DNA of 64,000 bases from CALMEH01 sp031409875 (GCA_031409875.1 JANNYB010000077.1:1-64000), one strand, 5' to 3'; shown: positions 15,373 to 25,782, counted from the stretch's first letter. The notes: generated from the letters alone by a model not told the origin. Made by a program: numbers and translations.

Positions 15373-18027
15373 ATGAAAACGAATAAAATGAGCGACAATC
15401 GAATCTCCCGTGTTTTGAAATGTGCCGTCAGTTTGGCGGTCGGAATTAGTTTGGCGGTATTTGCGCCGACGAAAGCGGAAGCGGCGGCGAGCCAGTTTGA
15501 CCAAACTTTCGGCAGCGGCGGCAAGGTTTTTTATTCTACAGTCAGCGGCAGCGGCGGAAGCGGCGACATTGAGATTCAGCCCGACGGCAAAGCAGTTGTT
15601 GTTGGAAGCGCAGGTTTTGAAGTTCTCCGTTTCAACGTGAACGGCACACCTGACAACACTTTCGACGGCGATGGTTTGGCGCAAGTTCCGAGTCTGGGTC
15701 AAGCAAACACGCTCGCCATTCAAGCGGACGGCAAAATAGTCGTTGCCGGAAGGTCTGCCGGAGACCTTGCGTTGGCTCGTTTCAATAGCAACGGCTCGCT
15801 CGATACGACATTCGACGGCGATGGAATTGCCATTTTGGTTTTACCGGACACTCAAGAGATTTTTGACATTGCGATTCAGCCGGACGGTAAAATAATCGTC
15901 GGCGGCAATACCGGAACTTCTGCGATATTTCAGGATTTTATGGTCGTCCGCTTTAACGCGAACGGAACGCCCGACGCATCGTTTGGTCCGACTGCCACCG
16001 GCGTTATCCAAATAGGATTTAATCCGAGGGACGGTTTAAGCTCGATTGCCCTTCAACCCGATGGTAAGATCGTTGCCGGCGGATTTACGGGTGACTTTGA
16101 TAATGTAGATTTCGCCTTGATACGGATTTCCTCAACCGGGTCACTCGATACGACATTTGACACAGACGGTAAGCTGACAACTTCGATTCGGGAACAAGAC
16201 ATTCTCAATAAAGTGCTGATCCAGCCGGATGGAAAGCTCATCGTTACGGGCAGCACCCGAAATATGGGTCAAAATCAAGATGTCGCGCTTACTCGATACA
16301 ACTCGAACGGTTCGCTCGATACGAGTTTTGATTTTGATGGAATAGCGACGACGAATGACGCGCCGTTCGATGAAACTTTCGGCGCGATACTCCAGCCTGA
16401 TGGGAAAATAATTGTTACCCAAAGGCGAGACTTTAACAATTCCGCGCTTCTCCGCTTTAATCCCAACGGCTCATTGGATACTTCGTTTCACGGCGACGGA
16501 ATATTTGTCTTTCCCACTTCTTCACACGCAAACACGGCTGCAAGGGCGATTGCAATTCAGCCGGACGGCAAAATCATAATTTCAGGACAGCAAGGACCTG
16601 ATTTATTCTTGTCCCGATTATTAGGCGACCCGCGAAAGATTTTCACTAATCAAAACGCAATCAATCCGCCCGACCGCACCGCCAACACCAATCCGCCCGG
16701 CGTGCCGACAAATTATCCGTCCACCGCCCTTATCAACTTCGCAACCGGCACGGTAACAAAAGTGCGCGTTACCTTGACCAATGTAAATCACACTTTCCCC
16801 GGCGATTTGGACGTTCTGCTCGTCGGTCCACAAGGTCAGCAGACGATTCTGATGTCCGACGCGGGCGGCGGAAACCCCGGCGTTACAGGGCGAACTTATA
16901 TCTTTGACCAATCAGCCGCCGCCAATTTCCCGACGACCACCGCCGCCAGCGGAATTTACAAACCCTTCAACGGCGACGGTCCCGCCAACATCGAACCCGG
17001 CGCGATTGACGTTTTTCCCGCGCCCGGTCCCGGCTCGGTAAATTTCGGCGCGGCAAATCTCGATGTTTTTAACGGCACAAGACCGAACGGCTTTTGGTCG
17101 CTCTACGTTGTTGACGATGAAGCGGGCGACACGGGCAGCATCGGAAGTTTTACGCTCGAAGTTACCACGACAACTTCGCGGCTCAATAATCTGACCGCCG
17201 ATTTCTCCGGCGACGGGAACACCGACATTTCCATCTTTCGCCCGTCAAACGGTCAATGGTGGCTGCAATCGAGCTTTAGCAATCAAGTCAGAGCCGATAC
17301 TTTTGGTGTCAATACAGACAAAATCGCTCCCGCAGATTACACCGGCGACGGCAGAACCGACATCGCTTTCTGGCGACCTTCAAACGGACAATGGTTTGTT
17401 TTGAGAAGCGAAGACAGCACATTTTTCGCGTTTCCGTTCGGCACTAACGGCGACGTGCCGCAACCCGGCGATTACGACGGCGACGGACGCGCAGACGCGG
17501 CGGTCTATCGTGTGGAAACCCGAACGTGGTTTATTTTGAATTCTTCGGGCGGCACGACAATTCAGCAATTCGGCGCAAGCGGCGATATTCCGGTAACAGC
17601 AGATTACGACGGAGACGGACGAAGCGACATCGGAATTTATCGTCCGAACGGCGCAAACGGCGCAGAATGGTGGCATCAGCGAAGTTCGACAAATGTCGTT
17701 TTTGCGACACAATTCGGACTTTCAACCGATAAGCCCGTGCAAGCCGATTTCACGGGCGACGGTAAAGCCGACATCGCATTTTTCCGACCGTCAACCGCGA
17801 ATTGGTTTGTTTTGCGCTCGGAAGATTTCTCGTTCTTCGCCTTCCCGTTCGGCGCAAACGGCGACCGTCCTGCGCCCGGCGATTACGACGGCGACGGCAA
17901 AGCAGACGCGGCAGTTTTCCGCCCGACGGACACGACTTGGTATATTTCAAAATCAACCGGCGGAACGCTGATTCAACAATTCGGTGTAATGGGCGATATT
18001 CCAACGCCAAGCGCGTTTGTGCCTTAG
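15373..18027 (+). CDS. Secreted delta-60 repeat / P-domain / VCBS protein
   Basis: 884 residues. A signal peptide (about 35 residues, ending TKAEA) precedes about eight delta-60 repeats (IQPDGKIVVAG...LARFNSNGSLDTTFDGDG). Next comes a proprotein-convertase P-like domain (about 415-600: NHTFPGDLDVLLVGP, WSLYVVDDEAGDTGSIGSF), then five FG-GAP/VCBS repeats with calcium-type loops (DYDGDGRADAAVYR). It is probably a surface or released adhesin-like protein; no enzyme motif is visible. AGAGGAGCAATT precedes the ATG. The C-terminal 290 residues match the next gene closely. It has its own terminator. Confidence 0.88.
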   Translation: MKTNKMSDNRISRVLKCAVSLAVGISLAVFAPTKAEAAASQFDQTFGSGGKVFYSTVSGSGGSGDIEIQPDGKAVVVGSAGFEVLRFNVNGTPDNTFDGDGLAQVPSLGQANTLAIQADGKIVVAGRSAGDLALARFNSNGSLDTTFDGDGIAILVLPDTQEIFDIAIQPDGKIIVGGNTGTSAIFQDFMVVRFNANGTPDASFGPTATGVIQIGFNPRDGLSSIALQPDGKIVAGGFTGDFDNVDFALIRISSTGSLDTTFDTDGKLTTSIREQDILNKVLIQPDGKLIVTGSTRNMGQNQDVALTRYNSNGSLDTSFDFDGIATTNDAPFDETFGAILQPDGKIIVTQRRDFNNSALLRFNPNGSLDTSFHGDGIFVFPTSSHANTAARAIAIQPDGKIIISGQQGPDLFLSRLLGDPRKIFTNQNAINPPDRTANTNPPGVPTNYPSTALINFATGTVTKVRVTLTNVNHTFPGDLDVLLVGPQGQQTILMSDAGGGNPGVTGRTYIFDQSAAANFPTTTAASGIYKPFNGDGPANIEPGAIDVFPAPGPGSVNFGAANLDVFNGTRPNGFWSLYVVDDEAGDTGSIGSFTLEVTTTTSRLNNLTADFSGDGNTDISIFRPSNGQWWLQSSFSNQVRADTFGVNTDKIAPADYTGDGRTDIAFWRPSNGQWFVLRSEDSTFFAFPFGTNGDVPQPGDYDGDGRADAAVYRVETRTWFILNSSGGTTIQQFGASGDIPVTADYDGDGRSDIGIYRPNGANGAEWWHQRSSTNVVFATQFGLSTDKPVQADFTGDGKADIAFFRPSTANWFVLRSEDFSFFAFPFGANGDRPAPGDYDGDGKADAAVFRPTDTTWYISKSTGGTLIQQFGVMGDIPTPSAFVP

Positions 18028-18062
18028 ATGAATCGTTAAAATAATGTTAGACAGCGGAAAAT

Positions 18063-18101
18063 AAAAGGTTTTGAATGATTTTTCATTCAAAACCTTTTTT
18101 T
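18063..18101 (+). terminator. Intrinsic terminator after the delta-60 protein gene
   Basis: A perfect 16 bp stem (18063-18078 with 18083-18098) around AAAGGTTTTGAATGA has loop TTTT and a T-rich tail. It follows the stop codon by 35 bases. Confidence 0.9.
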
Positions 18102-18211
18102 AGACGATAATTTCTCAAAACTTGCTTAACGAATTCAATTTTTATCATTACTGCGCGGTCTGAAAATTGCATATTTGAAAAATCGCTTATTGTTCGCCAA
18201 TCAATCAAGAA

Positions 18212-18285
18212 TTATTCCGTGTTTTCCGTGTTTTCGGTGGACAGAAAAATAAATCTATCCACAGAAAACACGGAAAACACTGAAA
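18212..18285. repeat. Inverted repeat, family L (TTCCGTGTTTTCCGTG)
   Basis: The left arm TTCCGTGTTTTCCGTGTTTT and the right arm AAAACACGGAAAACACTGAA enclose GGTGGACAG / CTATCCACAG. It lies in the 430-base gap 18028-18457. The rest of that gap holds the terminator at 18063 and about 170 A+T-rich bases before the next ATG, where a promoter is expected but no clear -35/-10 pair stands out. Confidence 0.8.
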
Positions 18286-18457
18286 CAAGTGGATAATCGG
18301 GTTGTCTAACCAATTTCCGTGCCGCTCAGTAATGAATTTTTATAGGAAAGTCCTGCAATCGGTTGTTACAGTTCAAAGAAGTGTCATAATAACCTGACAT
18401 CTAAATCATTCTCGAAGATATAATACTGAGTTTCTGCAAGATTCGGGTCAAAAAATT

Positions 18458-20578
18458 ATGAAAAGTCTATTAAAAAATCGTCTTTTTTTCCTTTCGATTC
18501 CGGCAATGTTGTTTTTTCTGTGTGTCGGTAATTTTTTTAACGGCGCGGCAAAAAACGATTCGCGGCAAGCGGAATACGCCGATGATTCGACGTTCACCGA
18601 GCGGCAAAAGCTGACGGCAGATGACGGCGGCGCAAATGAAAATTTCGGCATCAGCGTCCACATTTCCGGCAATACGGCAATCGTCGGCGCAAGTAACGAC
18701 CGCATCGGCGCGAATTTTCGGCAAGGCTCGGCGTATATTTTTGTGCGGGCGACTGACGGAACTTGGACTCAGCAAGCCAAACTTGTCGCCTCTGACGGCG
18801 CGGCGGAAAATTATTTCGGCAACAGCGTCCATATTTCCGGCGATACGGCAATCGTGGGTGCGTCGGGAGGATTTTTTAGCACGACTTTGAACGGTGCGGT
18901 TTATGTTTTTGTCCGCAACGGCACGACTTGGACCGAACAGCAAAAATTAACGGCTTCGGACGGCGCGGCGGGCGATAATTTCGGTTGGAAGGTCGGCGTT
19001 TCCGGCAACACTTTGACCGTCGGCGCACCGCTTGACGACATCGGAGCGAACTCCAATCAAGGCTCGGCATATATTTTTGTCCGAAACGGCGCGAGTTGGA
19101 CGGAACAAACCAAACTGACGGCGGCGAACGGTGCGACGGGCGCACAATTCGGCAACAGCGTCGCCATTTCCGGCGAAACGGTGGTTGTCGGAACGCCGTC
19201 TGAAAACCGAGGTTCGGCTTATATTTTTGTGCGAAACGGCGCGACTTGGGCGCAACAGCAAAAACTTACGGCAAGCGATAACGCTGTCAGCAGTTTCGGT
19301 TACAGCGTGGCAATTTCGGGCGAAACCGTAATCGTCGGCAAATCCGGCAGCAGTTTGCCAAACAGTCCGCCCGCCGCTTACATTTTTGTTCGTTCGGGCG
19401 CAGCGTGGAGCGAACAGCAAAAGTTGACGGCAAGTGTAACCGCCTCGGATTTCTTTGGCATCAGCGTCGGGCTTTCGGGAAACACCGCGATTATCGGCAC
19501 ATTTAATCTTTCTACTGCCGGTTCGGGTCTGGGCGCGGCTTATATTTTCACCCGCAGCGGCACGTCTTGGAGCGAACAGCAAAGACTCGTTGCAGCAGAC
19601 GGCGCAACGGATGACTTTTTCGGCTTCGACGTGGCAATTTCCGGCAACAAGGTCATCAGCGGCGGATATGGCGACGACCTCCCCACAAACCTAAATCAAG
19701 GCTCGGCATATATTTTTGAAGCTCCCGCCGCTCCGACCTCCGCTTTGTTCGATTACGACGGCGACGGCAAAGCCGACATCTCGATTTTTCGTCCCGCGCC
19801 CGGCGAATGGTGGATAAATCGCTCGTCAAACGGTTCGACTTTTGCCGCGCAATTTGGCACAACTTCCGACAAAATCGTTCCCGCAGATTACACCGGCGAC
19901 GGCAAAACCGATGTCGCTTTCTGGCGACCTTCAAACGGACAATGGTTTATTTTGCGCTCGGAAGACTTTTCGTTCTTCGCCTTCCCGTTCGGCGCAAACG
20001 GCGACATTCCCGTTCCGGCTGATTACGACGGCGACGGCAAAGCTGACGCGGCGGTTTTCCGTCCGTCAAATCTGACGTGGTTTATCTCAAAATCAACGGG
20101 CGGCACGGACATCATCACTTTCGGCGCAACGGGCGATTTACCAACAGTTGCCGATTACGACGGCGATAGCAAGGCGGACATTGCAATTTATCGTCCCGCA
20201 GGCACAAGCGGCTCGGAATGGTGGATTCGCCGAAGCTCGAACGCAACAGTTTTCGCCACACAATTCGGGACACCGACCGACAAACCCGTGCAAGGCGATT
20301 ACACGGGCGATGGTAAAGCCGATGTTGCATTTTGGCGACCGTCAAACGGCAATTGGTTTATTTTAAGAAGTGAAGATTTTTCGTTCTTCGCGTTTCCATT
20401 CGGCGCAAACGGTGATGTTCCCGTGGCGGGCGATTACGATGGCGATGGCAAATTTGACGCGGCAGTTTTCCGACCATCGAATCTGACGTGGTTTATCCAA
20501 CGCTCAACAGCAGGAACACTAATTCAACAATTCGGCATCACGGGAGATTTACCGACTCCGAGTGCGTTTTTGCCTTAA
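18458..20578 (+). CDS. Secreted FG-GAP / VCBS repeat protein
   Basis: 706 residues. A signal peptide is followed by seven integrin-like FG-GAP repeats of about 57 residues (LTADDGGANENFGISVHISG, NTAIVGAS, GSAYIFVR) to about residue 420. Then five VCBS repeats carry calcium-type loops (DYDGDGKADISIFRP) and an AFWRPSNGQWFILRSED core. It should form beta-propellers outside the cell, perhaps for adhesion. Its C-terminal half is very close to that of 15373-18027, including the terminal PTPSAFLP, so the two arose by duplication or keep exchanging this module. A family A repeat begins at the stop codon. Confidence 0.87.
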   Translation: MKSLLKNRLFFLSIPAMLFFLCVGNFFNGAAKNDSRQAEYADDSTFTERQKLTADDGGANENFGISVHISGNTAIVGASNDRIGANFRQGSAYIFVRATDGTWTQQAKLVASDGAAENYFGNSVHISGDTAIVGASGGFFSTTLNGAVYVFVRNGTTWTEQQKLTASDGAAGDNFGWKVGVSGNTLTVGAPLDDIGANSNQGSAYIFVRNGASWTEQTKLTAANGATGAQFGNSVAISGETVVVGTPSENRGSAYIFVRNGATWAQQQKLTASDNAVSSFGYSVAISGETVIVGKSGSSLPNSPPAAYIFVRSGAAWSEQQKLTASVTASDFFGISVGLSGNTAIIGTFNLSTAGSGLGAAYIFTRSGTSWSEQQRLVAADGATDDFFGFDVAISGNKVISGGYGDDLPTNLNQGSAYIFEAPAAPTSALFDYDGDGKADISIFRPAPGEWWINRSSNGSTFAAQFGTTSDKIVPADYTGDGKTDVAFWRPSNGQWFILRSEDFSFFAFPFGANGDIPVPADYDGDGKADAAVFRPSNLTWFISKSTGGTDIITFGATGDLPTVADYDGDSKADIAIYRPAGTSGSEWWIRRSSNATVFATQFGTPTDKPVQGDYTGDGKADVAFWRPSNGNWFILRSEDFSFFAFPFGANGDVPVAGDYDGDGKFDAAVFRPSNLTWFIQRSTAGTLIQQFGITGDLPTPSAFLP

Positions 20579-20722
20579 AAGACTGGAGCGCAAGCGTCCC
20601 CGCTTGCAAACGCCGCGATAGCGGTGTAAAAACATTTGGGTGAAATATAGATAATTTTATCCCAAACGCTTTTTCGCGCTCTGCGTTCATTGCAAGCGTG
20701 GACGCTTGCGCTCCAGTCTTTT
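20577..20722. repeat. Inverted repeat, family A
   Basis: Arms 20577-20609 and 20690-20722 (33 bp, one mismatch) start AAAAGACTGGAGCGCAAGCG. The element overlaps the final base pair of the stop codon of the FG-GAP gene. The spacer differs from the otherwise near-identical copy at 14499-14650. Confidence 0.92.
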
Positions 20723-20788
20723 ATCAAATGGTAAATTTTATGTCATAATGATTTTGCTTTTACGATTCTTAAAATTCGGTATAAATTT

Positions 20789-22831
20789 ATGAAAAAACTG
20801 TTTTCTATTCTTTTTCTTTGTGCGTTTTTTGCGTTCAGCGTGTTCGCGCAAACTTTTACATTTGACCAAATGTTGAAAATGCGGCGCGTCGGCGATCCGC
20901 AACTTTCGCCTGATGGCAAGATGATTGCGTTCACCATCGGCGATGTTGATAAAGCCGCAAACAAAACGCTGACACAGATTTACACGATGTCGGTTGACGG
21001 TGGCAATCTCAAACAAATCACTAAAGAAACAAAATCGAGTTCTTCTCCGCGTTGGTCGCCCGACGGTAAAAAACTTGCATTCACCACCGGCGGACAAGTT
21101 TGGACGATGGACACGGACGGCGGCGATAAAAAACAAATCACAAAAATTTCGAGCGGCGCGGGAAATCCGGTTTGGTCGCCCAATGGTGATTGGATTGCTT
21201 TTAATTCCGAAGTTTATCCGAATTGCAAAGACGATGCTTGCAACGCGGCGGAAGATGAAAAAAACGAAAACTCGAAAGTCAAAGCGATTGTTACGGAACG
21301 CTTGCTTTATCGGCATTGGACGGAATGGCGGGACAAAAAACGGACGCACGTTTTCATCATTTCGAGCAAAGGCGGAATTGCCACGGATTTAACATCAGGC
21401 GATTTCGATTCGCCGCCTTACGCCGCTTCGACAGGTGTTGATTACGCTTTTTCGCCCGATTCAAAAGAGATTGCTTATCTGAGAAATCCCGATAAAATCG
21501 AAGCGATTTCGACAAACAGCGATATTTACATAATGCCTTTCGGAAATCTCGGCGATGGCGCATCGGTAAAAAATATTTCGATTACAAATAAAGGTTACGA
21601 CGCTTCGCCTGTTTATACGCCCGACGGCAAGTATATTTTGTATCGTTCACAAGCAACAGAAGGCTTTGAAGCCGACCGTTGGCGCATAATGCGTTATGAC
21701 CGAAAAAGCGGCGAAACGAAAGAACTGACCATCGGATTTGATGAACAAGCCGATGATATGACGCTTTCGCCCGACGGCAAAACAATTTATTTTACGGCAA
21801 ACACACGCGGCAGAAATCCGATTTACAGCGTTCCGCTCGAACCGAATTTTATGCTGAAAATCGCCACGCACGTCAAACAAATTCGCAACGACGGATTTTT
21901 CGGCAATCTTTCAATTTTGCCCGACGGAAATAATTTTATCGGCGTTTCGAGTTCGATGAGCGCACCGGCTGATATTTATAAAATTCCGATGAGCGGCGCG
22001 ACAACAAATTTGACAAAAGCAAACGCCGCAACGAATTTGATGAAAGCCGAAGAAAGGGATTGGACGGGCGGAATGGGCGCGAAAGTTCACGGATTTTTAT
22101 TGAAACCGTCAAATTTTGACGCATCGAAAAAATATCCGTTGATTGTGCTGATTCACGGCGGACCGCAAGGCGCGTGGAACGACAGTTGGGGTTATCGCTG
22201 GAATCCGCAAATGTATGCCAACGCAGGTTATATCGTTTTTATGCCGAATCCGCGCGGTTCGACAGGTTACGGACAAAAATTTGTCAACGAAATTTCCGGC
22301 GATTGGGGCGGCAAAGTTGTTGATGATATTACCAACGGCATCGCAGAAGTTTTGAAGAAAAATTCGTTTATTGACAAAAATCGAATCGGCGCAGCAGGTG
22401 CAAGTTACGGCGGTTATATGGTTGATTGGCTGCTCGGACACAACACCGACACTCGTTTCAAATTCAAGGCTTTCGTTTCGCACGCCGGAGTTTATAATCT
22501 CGAAAGTATGGCTGGCACAACCGAAGAACTTTGGTTTGTAAATTACGAATTCAAAGGAATGCCTTGGCAAAATAAGGTTAATTACGAAAAATGGTCGCCG
22601 CACAAATTCGCCGCTAATTTCAAAACGCCGACGCTTGTAACGCAAGGCGAAATTGATTATCGCGTTCCGGTTGACCAAAGTTTGCAATTATTTACGGCTC
22701 TGCAACTTAACGGCACAGATTCAAAACTTATCGTATTTCCCGATGAAGGACATTGGATTCTGAAACCGCAAAATTCGGAATTTTTCTACAAAAATGTTCT
22801 TGATTGGTTCGCAAAATATCTAAAACCTTAA
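20789..22831 (+). CDS. Secreted S9-family prolyl oligopeptidase-like peptidase
   Basis: 680 residues with a signal peptide (FLCAFFAFSVFA). The N-terminal half is a WD40-like (PD40) propeller with SPDGKMIAFT-type repeats. The C-terminal alpha/beta-hydrolase has HGGPQGAWND (oxyanion side), nucleophile S539 in GASYGGYMVD, D623 in GEIDYRVP and H655 in DEGHWI. This is the DPP/acylaminoacyl-peptidase class, cleaving short peptides in the periplasm. The upstream gap is a repeat plus about 65 bases. A family A element starts at the last base of the stop codon. Confidence 0.92.
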   Translation: MKKLFSILFLCAFFAFSVFAQTFTFDQMLKMRRVGDPQLSPDGKMIAFTIGDVDKAANKTLTQIYTMSVDGGNLKQITKETKSSSSPRWSPDGKKLAFTTGGQVWTMDTDGGDKKQITKISSGAGNPVWSPNGDWIAFNSEVYPNCKDDACNAAEDEKNENSKVKAIVTERLLYRHWTEWRDKKRTHVFIISSKGGIATDLTSGDFDSPPYAASTGVDYAFSPDSKEIAYLRNPDKIEAISTNSDIYIMPFGNLGDGASVKNISITNKGYDASPVYTPDGKYILYRSQATEGFEADRWRIMRYDRKSGETKELTIGFDEQADDMTLSPDGKTIYFTANTRGRNPIYSVPLEPNFMLKIATHVKQIRNDGFFGNLSILPDGNNFIGVSSSMSAPADIYKIPMSGATTNLTKANAATNLMKAEERDWTGGMGAKVHGFLLKPSNFDASKKYPLIVLIHGGPQGAWNDSWGYRWNPQMYANAGYIVFMPNPRGSTGYGQKFVNEISGDWGGKVVDDITNGIAEVLKKNSFIDKNRIGAAGASYGGYMVDWLLGHNTDTRFKFKAFVSHAGVYNLESMAGTTEELWFVNYEFKGMPWQNKVNYEKWSPHKFAANFKTPTLVTQGEIDYRVPVDQSLQLFTALQLNGTDSKLIVFPDEGHWILKPQNSEFFYKNVLDWFAKYLKP

Positions 22832-22985
22832 ACTGGGAGCGCAGGCATCTTGCCTGCCCGTTCGAGCGAAGCAAGAACGGCAAACGCCGCACATAAAATC
22901 AAGTTGATTTTATGTGCGGCGTTTCCGCGCCTGTTATCGCAAAGCCTCGAACGCGCGGGCAGGCAAGATGCCTGCGCTCCCAGTT
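22831..22985. repeat. Inverted repeat, family A, 30 bp perfect arms
   Basis: Arms 22831-22860 and 22956-22985 begin AACTGGGAGCGCAGGCATC. A nested perfect pair around AAACGCCGCACATAAAATC lies in the centre. A third partial copy (GCGCTCCCGG) follows at 22987. The element is open in the argS reading frame and makes a false N-terminal extension of 69 residues. Confidence 0.93.
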
Positions 22986-23056
22986 TGCGCTCCCGGTTTG
23001 CGCTTCAATTTTATTCTTTGCGGCTTATTCGTTATACTTACACTTTTTCAATAGCT

Positions 23057-25075
23057 ATGAATTTTACACAGTTACAAAAATCTTTGCGCGAACAAGTGCA
23101 AGAGACCGCCAAAACGGTTTTCAATGTCGAACTCGAAAATATTTCCGCTGAAGTGCCTAAAACCGAATTTGGCGATCTTGCATTTCCCGTCGCGTTTGAA
23201 CTTGCCAAGCAAATTAAACAACAAACCGGCGAAAGGCAAAATCCGCGTGCCATTGCCGAACAGCTAAAAACGGTTTTGGAAACAAACGATTTTGTCGAAA
23301 AAGCCGAAGTCGCCGGCGCAGGTTATTTGAATGTTTTTTTTAATCGCGTCAAGTTTTTGAATGATAATTTGACGGCAGAACCTTTGCCGAAATTGAAAGA
23401 TTCAAACAAATTAGAATCTCCGAAAATCTGCATCGAACACACTTCGGTAAATCCGAATAAAGCCGCACATATCGGTCACGTTCGCAATTCGGTGATTGGC
23501 GATACTTTTGTGCAAATTTCTCGCGCTAACGGCAATCGCGTCGAAGTTCAAAATTATATTGATAACACCGGCGTTCAAGTTGCAGATGTTGTTATCGGCT
23601 TTATTTATCTCGAAAAAATGAATCTTGCCGACATCAAACTTTTAGACGAAAAGCTAAAAATTGAAGGCAAAACTTTCGATTATTTTTGTTGGGATTTATA
23701 CGCCAAAGTCGGTCAAGTTTATCAAACGGACGAAGATTTAAAAGGCAAACGCGCCGAAGTTTTGCATTTAATTGAAGAAGGCGGAAACGAAACCGCCGAA
23801 CTTGCCGATTTTGTCGCCACGCGAAATGTCGAATGTATTTTGCAAACGATGGATCGCTTCGGAATTCGATACGATTTGCTGCCGCGAGAATCTGAAATTT
23901 TGCATCTGCAATTTTGGGCAAAAGCCTTTGAATTAATGAAAAATTTGGGTGTCATTCGCCTCGAAACCGAAGGCAAAAATTCCGGTTGTTGGGTGATGCC
24001 GTTCGATTCGCACACCGCAAACGATGAACACGAAGCCGATAAAATTCTCGTCCGCTCAAATGGAACTGTAACTTACACGGGAAAAGATATTGCGTATCAA
24101 CTCTGGAAACTCGGCGAACTCGGAATGGATTTTTATTACAAACTTTTTTCGACTTACGCCGACGGCAAAGAAGTTTGGATTACGACCGCCGAACCGCAAG
24201 AAATTCCGAAAACTTTTGCAATTGCGCCGCCGCCTTTCGGTCACGGCGAAATGGTTTATAACGTCATTGACACGCGCCAATCTTATCCGCAAGAAGTTGT
24301 AAAGAAAGGAGTTTCGCTGATTTCGCCCGAAAAAGGCGAACGCGCCAGTTTTCATCTTTCGTATGAAATGGTTGCACTTTCTCCGGCGGCAGCGGAAGAA
24401 TTAGGTTTTCAAATTTCGGACGCAGATAAATCGAAATCTTTTATCGAAATGAGCGGCAGAAAAGGTCTGGGCGTGAAAGCCGATGATTTAATTAACCGCC
24501 TAGAAACAAACGCTTTAGCCGAAGTTGAAAAGCGTCATTCAGATTTGTCTTTGGAAGAAAAAAAATCAATCGCGCACATTATTGCGGTCGGCGCATTGCG
24601 TTATTTTTTGCTCAAATTTACACGAAATACAGTCGTTATTTTCGATTTCAAAGAAGCTCTCGCCTTTGAAGGCGAAACCGGAGTTTTTTGTCAATATTCC
24701 GCCGTTCGCGCCAATTCGATTTTTAGAAAATTAGACGCAAACAGTTTGGAAAATGCGTTTGTGAAAATCAACGAAAATTCTGCCGAAATTGCTGAACTTT
24801 TAAATACTGAAAACGAAATTTGGGCGTTAATTACGCTTGCTTCACGGCTCGAAGAAACAATTTCCAACGCAATTTCTGCAACCGAACCGGCGATTCTGGC
24901 GAAATACACTTTTGGTCTGGCGAAAGCATTTAATCTTTTCTATCACAATCATAAGATTTTAGCGGAAGAAAATCCGTCAAAAAAAGCACTTTTGATTGCT
25001 ACCGCCGACATCACGCGCCGAAGTTTGACGGCAGCGTTAAATACTTTAGGAATTGAAGTTCCCGAAAGAATGTGA
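23057..25075 (+). CDS. argS: Arginyl-tRNA synthetase
   Basis: 672 residues from ATG 23057. The frame is open back to 22850, but those 69 codons are repeat sequence, and MNFTQLQKSLREQVQ starts the normal Arg-S N domain, so 23057 is chosen. The enzyme charges tRNA-Arg. The class I signature is VNPNKAAHIGHVRNSVIGD, and the KMSK-like loop reads MSGRKGLGVKADDL. The C-terminal DALR anticodon domain ends ALNTLGIEVPERM. No ribosome site is clear; TATACT at 23034 may be the -10 box. Confidence 0.95.
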   Translation: MNFTQLQKSLREQVQETAKTVFNVELENISAEVPKTEFGDLAFPVAFELAKQIKQQTGERQNPRAIAEQLKTVLETNDFVEKAEVAGAGYLNVFFNRVKFLNDNLTAEPLPKLKDSNKLESPKICIEHTSVNPNKAAHIGHVRNSVIGDTFVQISRANGNRVEVQNYIDNTGVQVADVVIGFIYLEKMNLADIKLLDEKLKIEGKTFDYFCWDLYAKVGQVYQTDEDLKGKRAEVLHLIEEGGNETAELADFVATRNVECILQTMDRFGIRYDLLPRESEILHLQFWAKAFELMKNLGVIRLETEGKNSGCWVMPFDSHTANDEHEADKILVRSNGTVTYTGKDIAYQLWKLGELGMDFYYKLFSTYADGKEVWITTAEPQEIPKTFAIAPPPFGHGEMVYNVIDTRQSYPQEVVKKGVSLISPEKGERASFHLSYEMVALSPAAAEELGFQISDADKSKSFIEMSGRKGLGVKADDLINRLETNALAEVEKRHSDLSLEEKKSIAHIIAVGALRYFLLKFTRNTVVIFDFKEALAFEGETGVFCQYSAVRANSIFRKLDANSLENAFVKINENSAEIAELLNTENEIWALITLASRLEETISNAISATEPAILAKYTFGLAKAFNLFYHNHKILAEENPSKKALLIATADITRRSLTAALNTLGIEVPERM

Positions 25076-25170
25076 TTTGATTTACGATTTGCAATTTGCG
25101 ATTTGCGATTGCAAAGTTCTTGGCAAACGACTTAATTTGTTAAGATATTATTGTTTAGGAGTTTTCAAAT

Positions 25171-25779
25171 ATGGCAACTGTTATCGAAACAACACGAACA
25201 TCCGAAATTCCGCGCACGAGTTCTATTTCAAAATCAAATGGTCAGAAAAGAGTTCGGAGCGAAGAGTCTATCAAACGGTTTCTTATCAATAATAAAGGCT
25301 ATGAATTTATTGACGGAAAATTGGAGAAAAGAGAAATGCCGACAGCCAAACATAGCGGAATTGCTACCAGATTTGCAATTGAGATTGGAATTTTTTTGAA
25401 GAAACATAAAATCGGACGAGTTTATGGCGACAATACGCTTTTTACGATTGGCGCAAACAAACGAATTCCCGATATGGCTTTTGTTACAAACGAAAAAATT
25501 CCGGCAACTGGTGAACCTTTTGATATTTGGGACTTTGCGCCCGATTTGGCAGTTGAAGTAATTTCTCCTAGCGAAAGACACAACGCAGTTGAGCGCAAAA
25601 TAAACGATTATTTTGAAGCCGGAGTTCGTCAAGTTTGGAAAATTGTTCCCGAATCAAAGACTTTGACAATTTATTTTTCGGCGACCGAAACAAAAATTTT
25701 AACTGAAAAAGACGAACTCACTTGCGAAGAAATTTTGCCAAAGTTTCGTCTGAAATTATCTGACATTTTTATTGATTAA
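25171..25779 (+). CDS. Uma2-family (DUF820) PD-(D/E)XK nuclease-fold protein
   Basis: 202 residues. The core has YEFIDGKLEKREMPTAKHS, then GDNTLFTIGANKRIPDMAFV, then DLAVEVISPSERHNAVERKI, with the acidic pair (D in IPDMAF, E in VEVISP) and lysine of the PD-(D/E)XK fold. The family is common in cyanobacteria and Acidobacteria and often mobile; its true role is not known. TTTAGGAG precedes the ATG. It ends three bases before the DAHP synthase start, so the two may be co-transcribed although their functions look unrelated. Confidence 0.88.
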   Translation: MATVIETTRTSEIPRTSSISKSNGQKRVRSEESIKRFLINNKGYEFIDGKLEKREMPTAKHSGIATRFAIEIGIFLKKHKIGRVYGDNTLFTIGANKRIPDMAFVTNEKIPATGEPFDIWDFAPDLAVEVISPSERHNAVERKINDYFEAGVRQVWKIVPESKTLTIYFSATETKILTEKDELTCEEILPKFRLKLSDIFID

Positions 25780-25782
25780 TTT

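Noticed and set aside
22850..23056. 69-residue N-terminal extension of ArgRS
   Set aside because: The DNA is a family A inverted repeat; the normal ArgRS N-terminus begins at ATG 23057.
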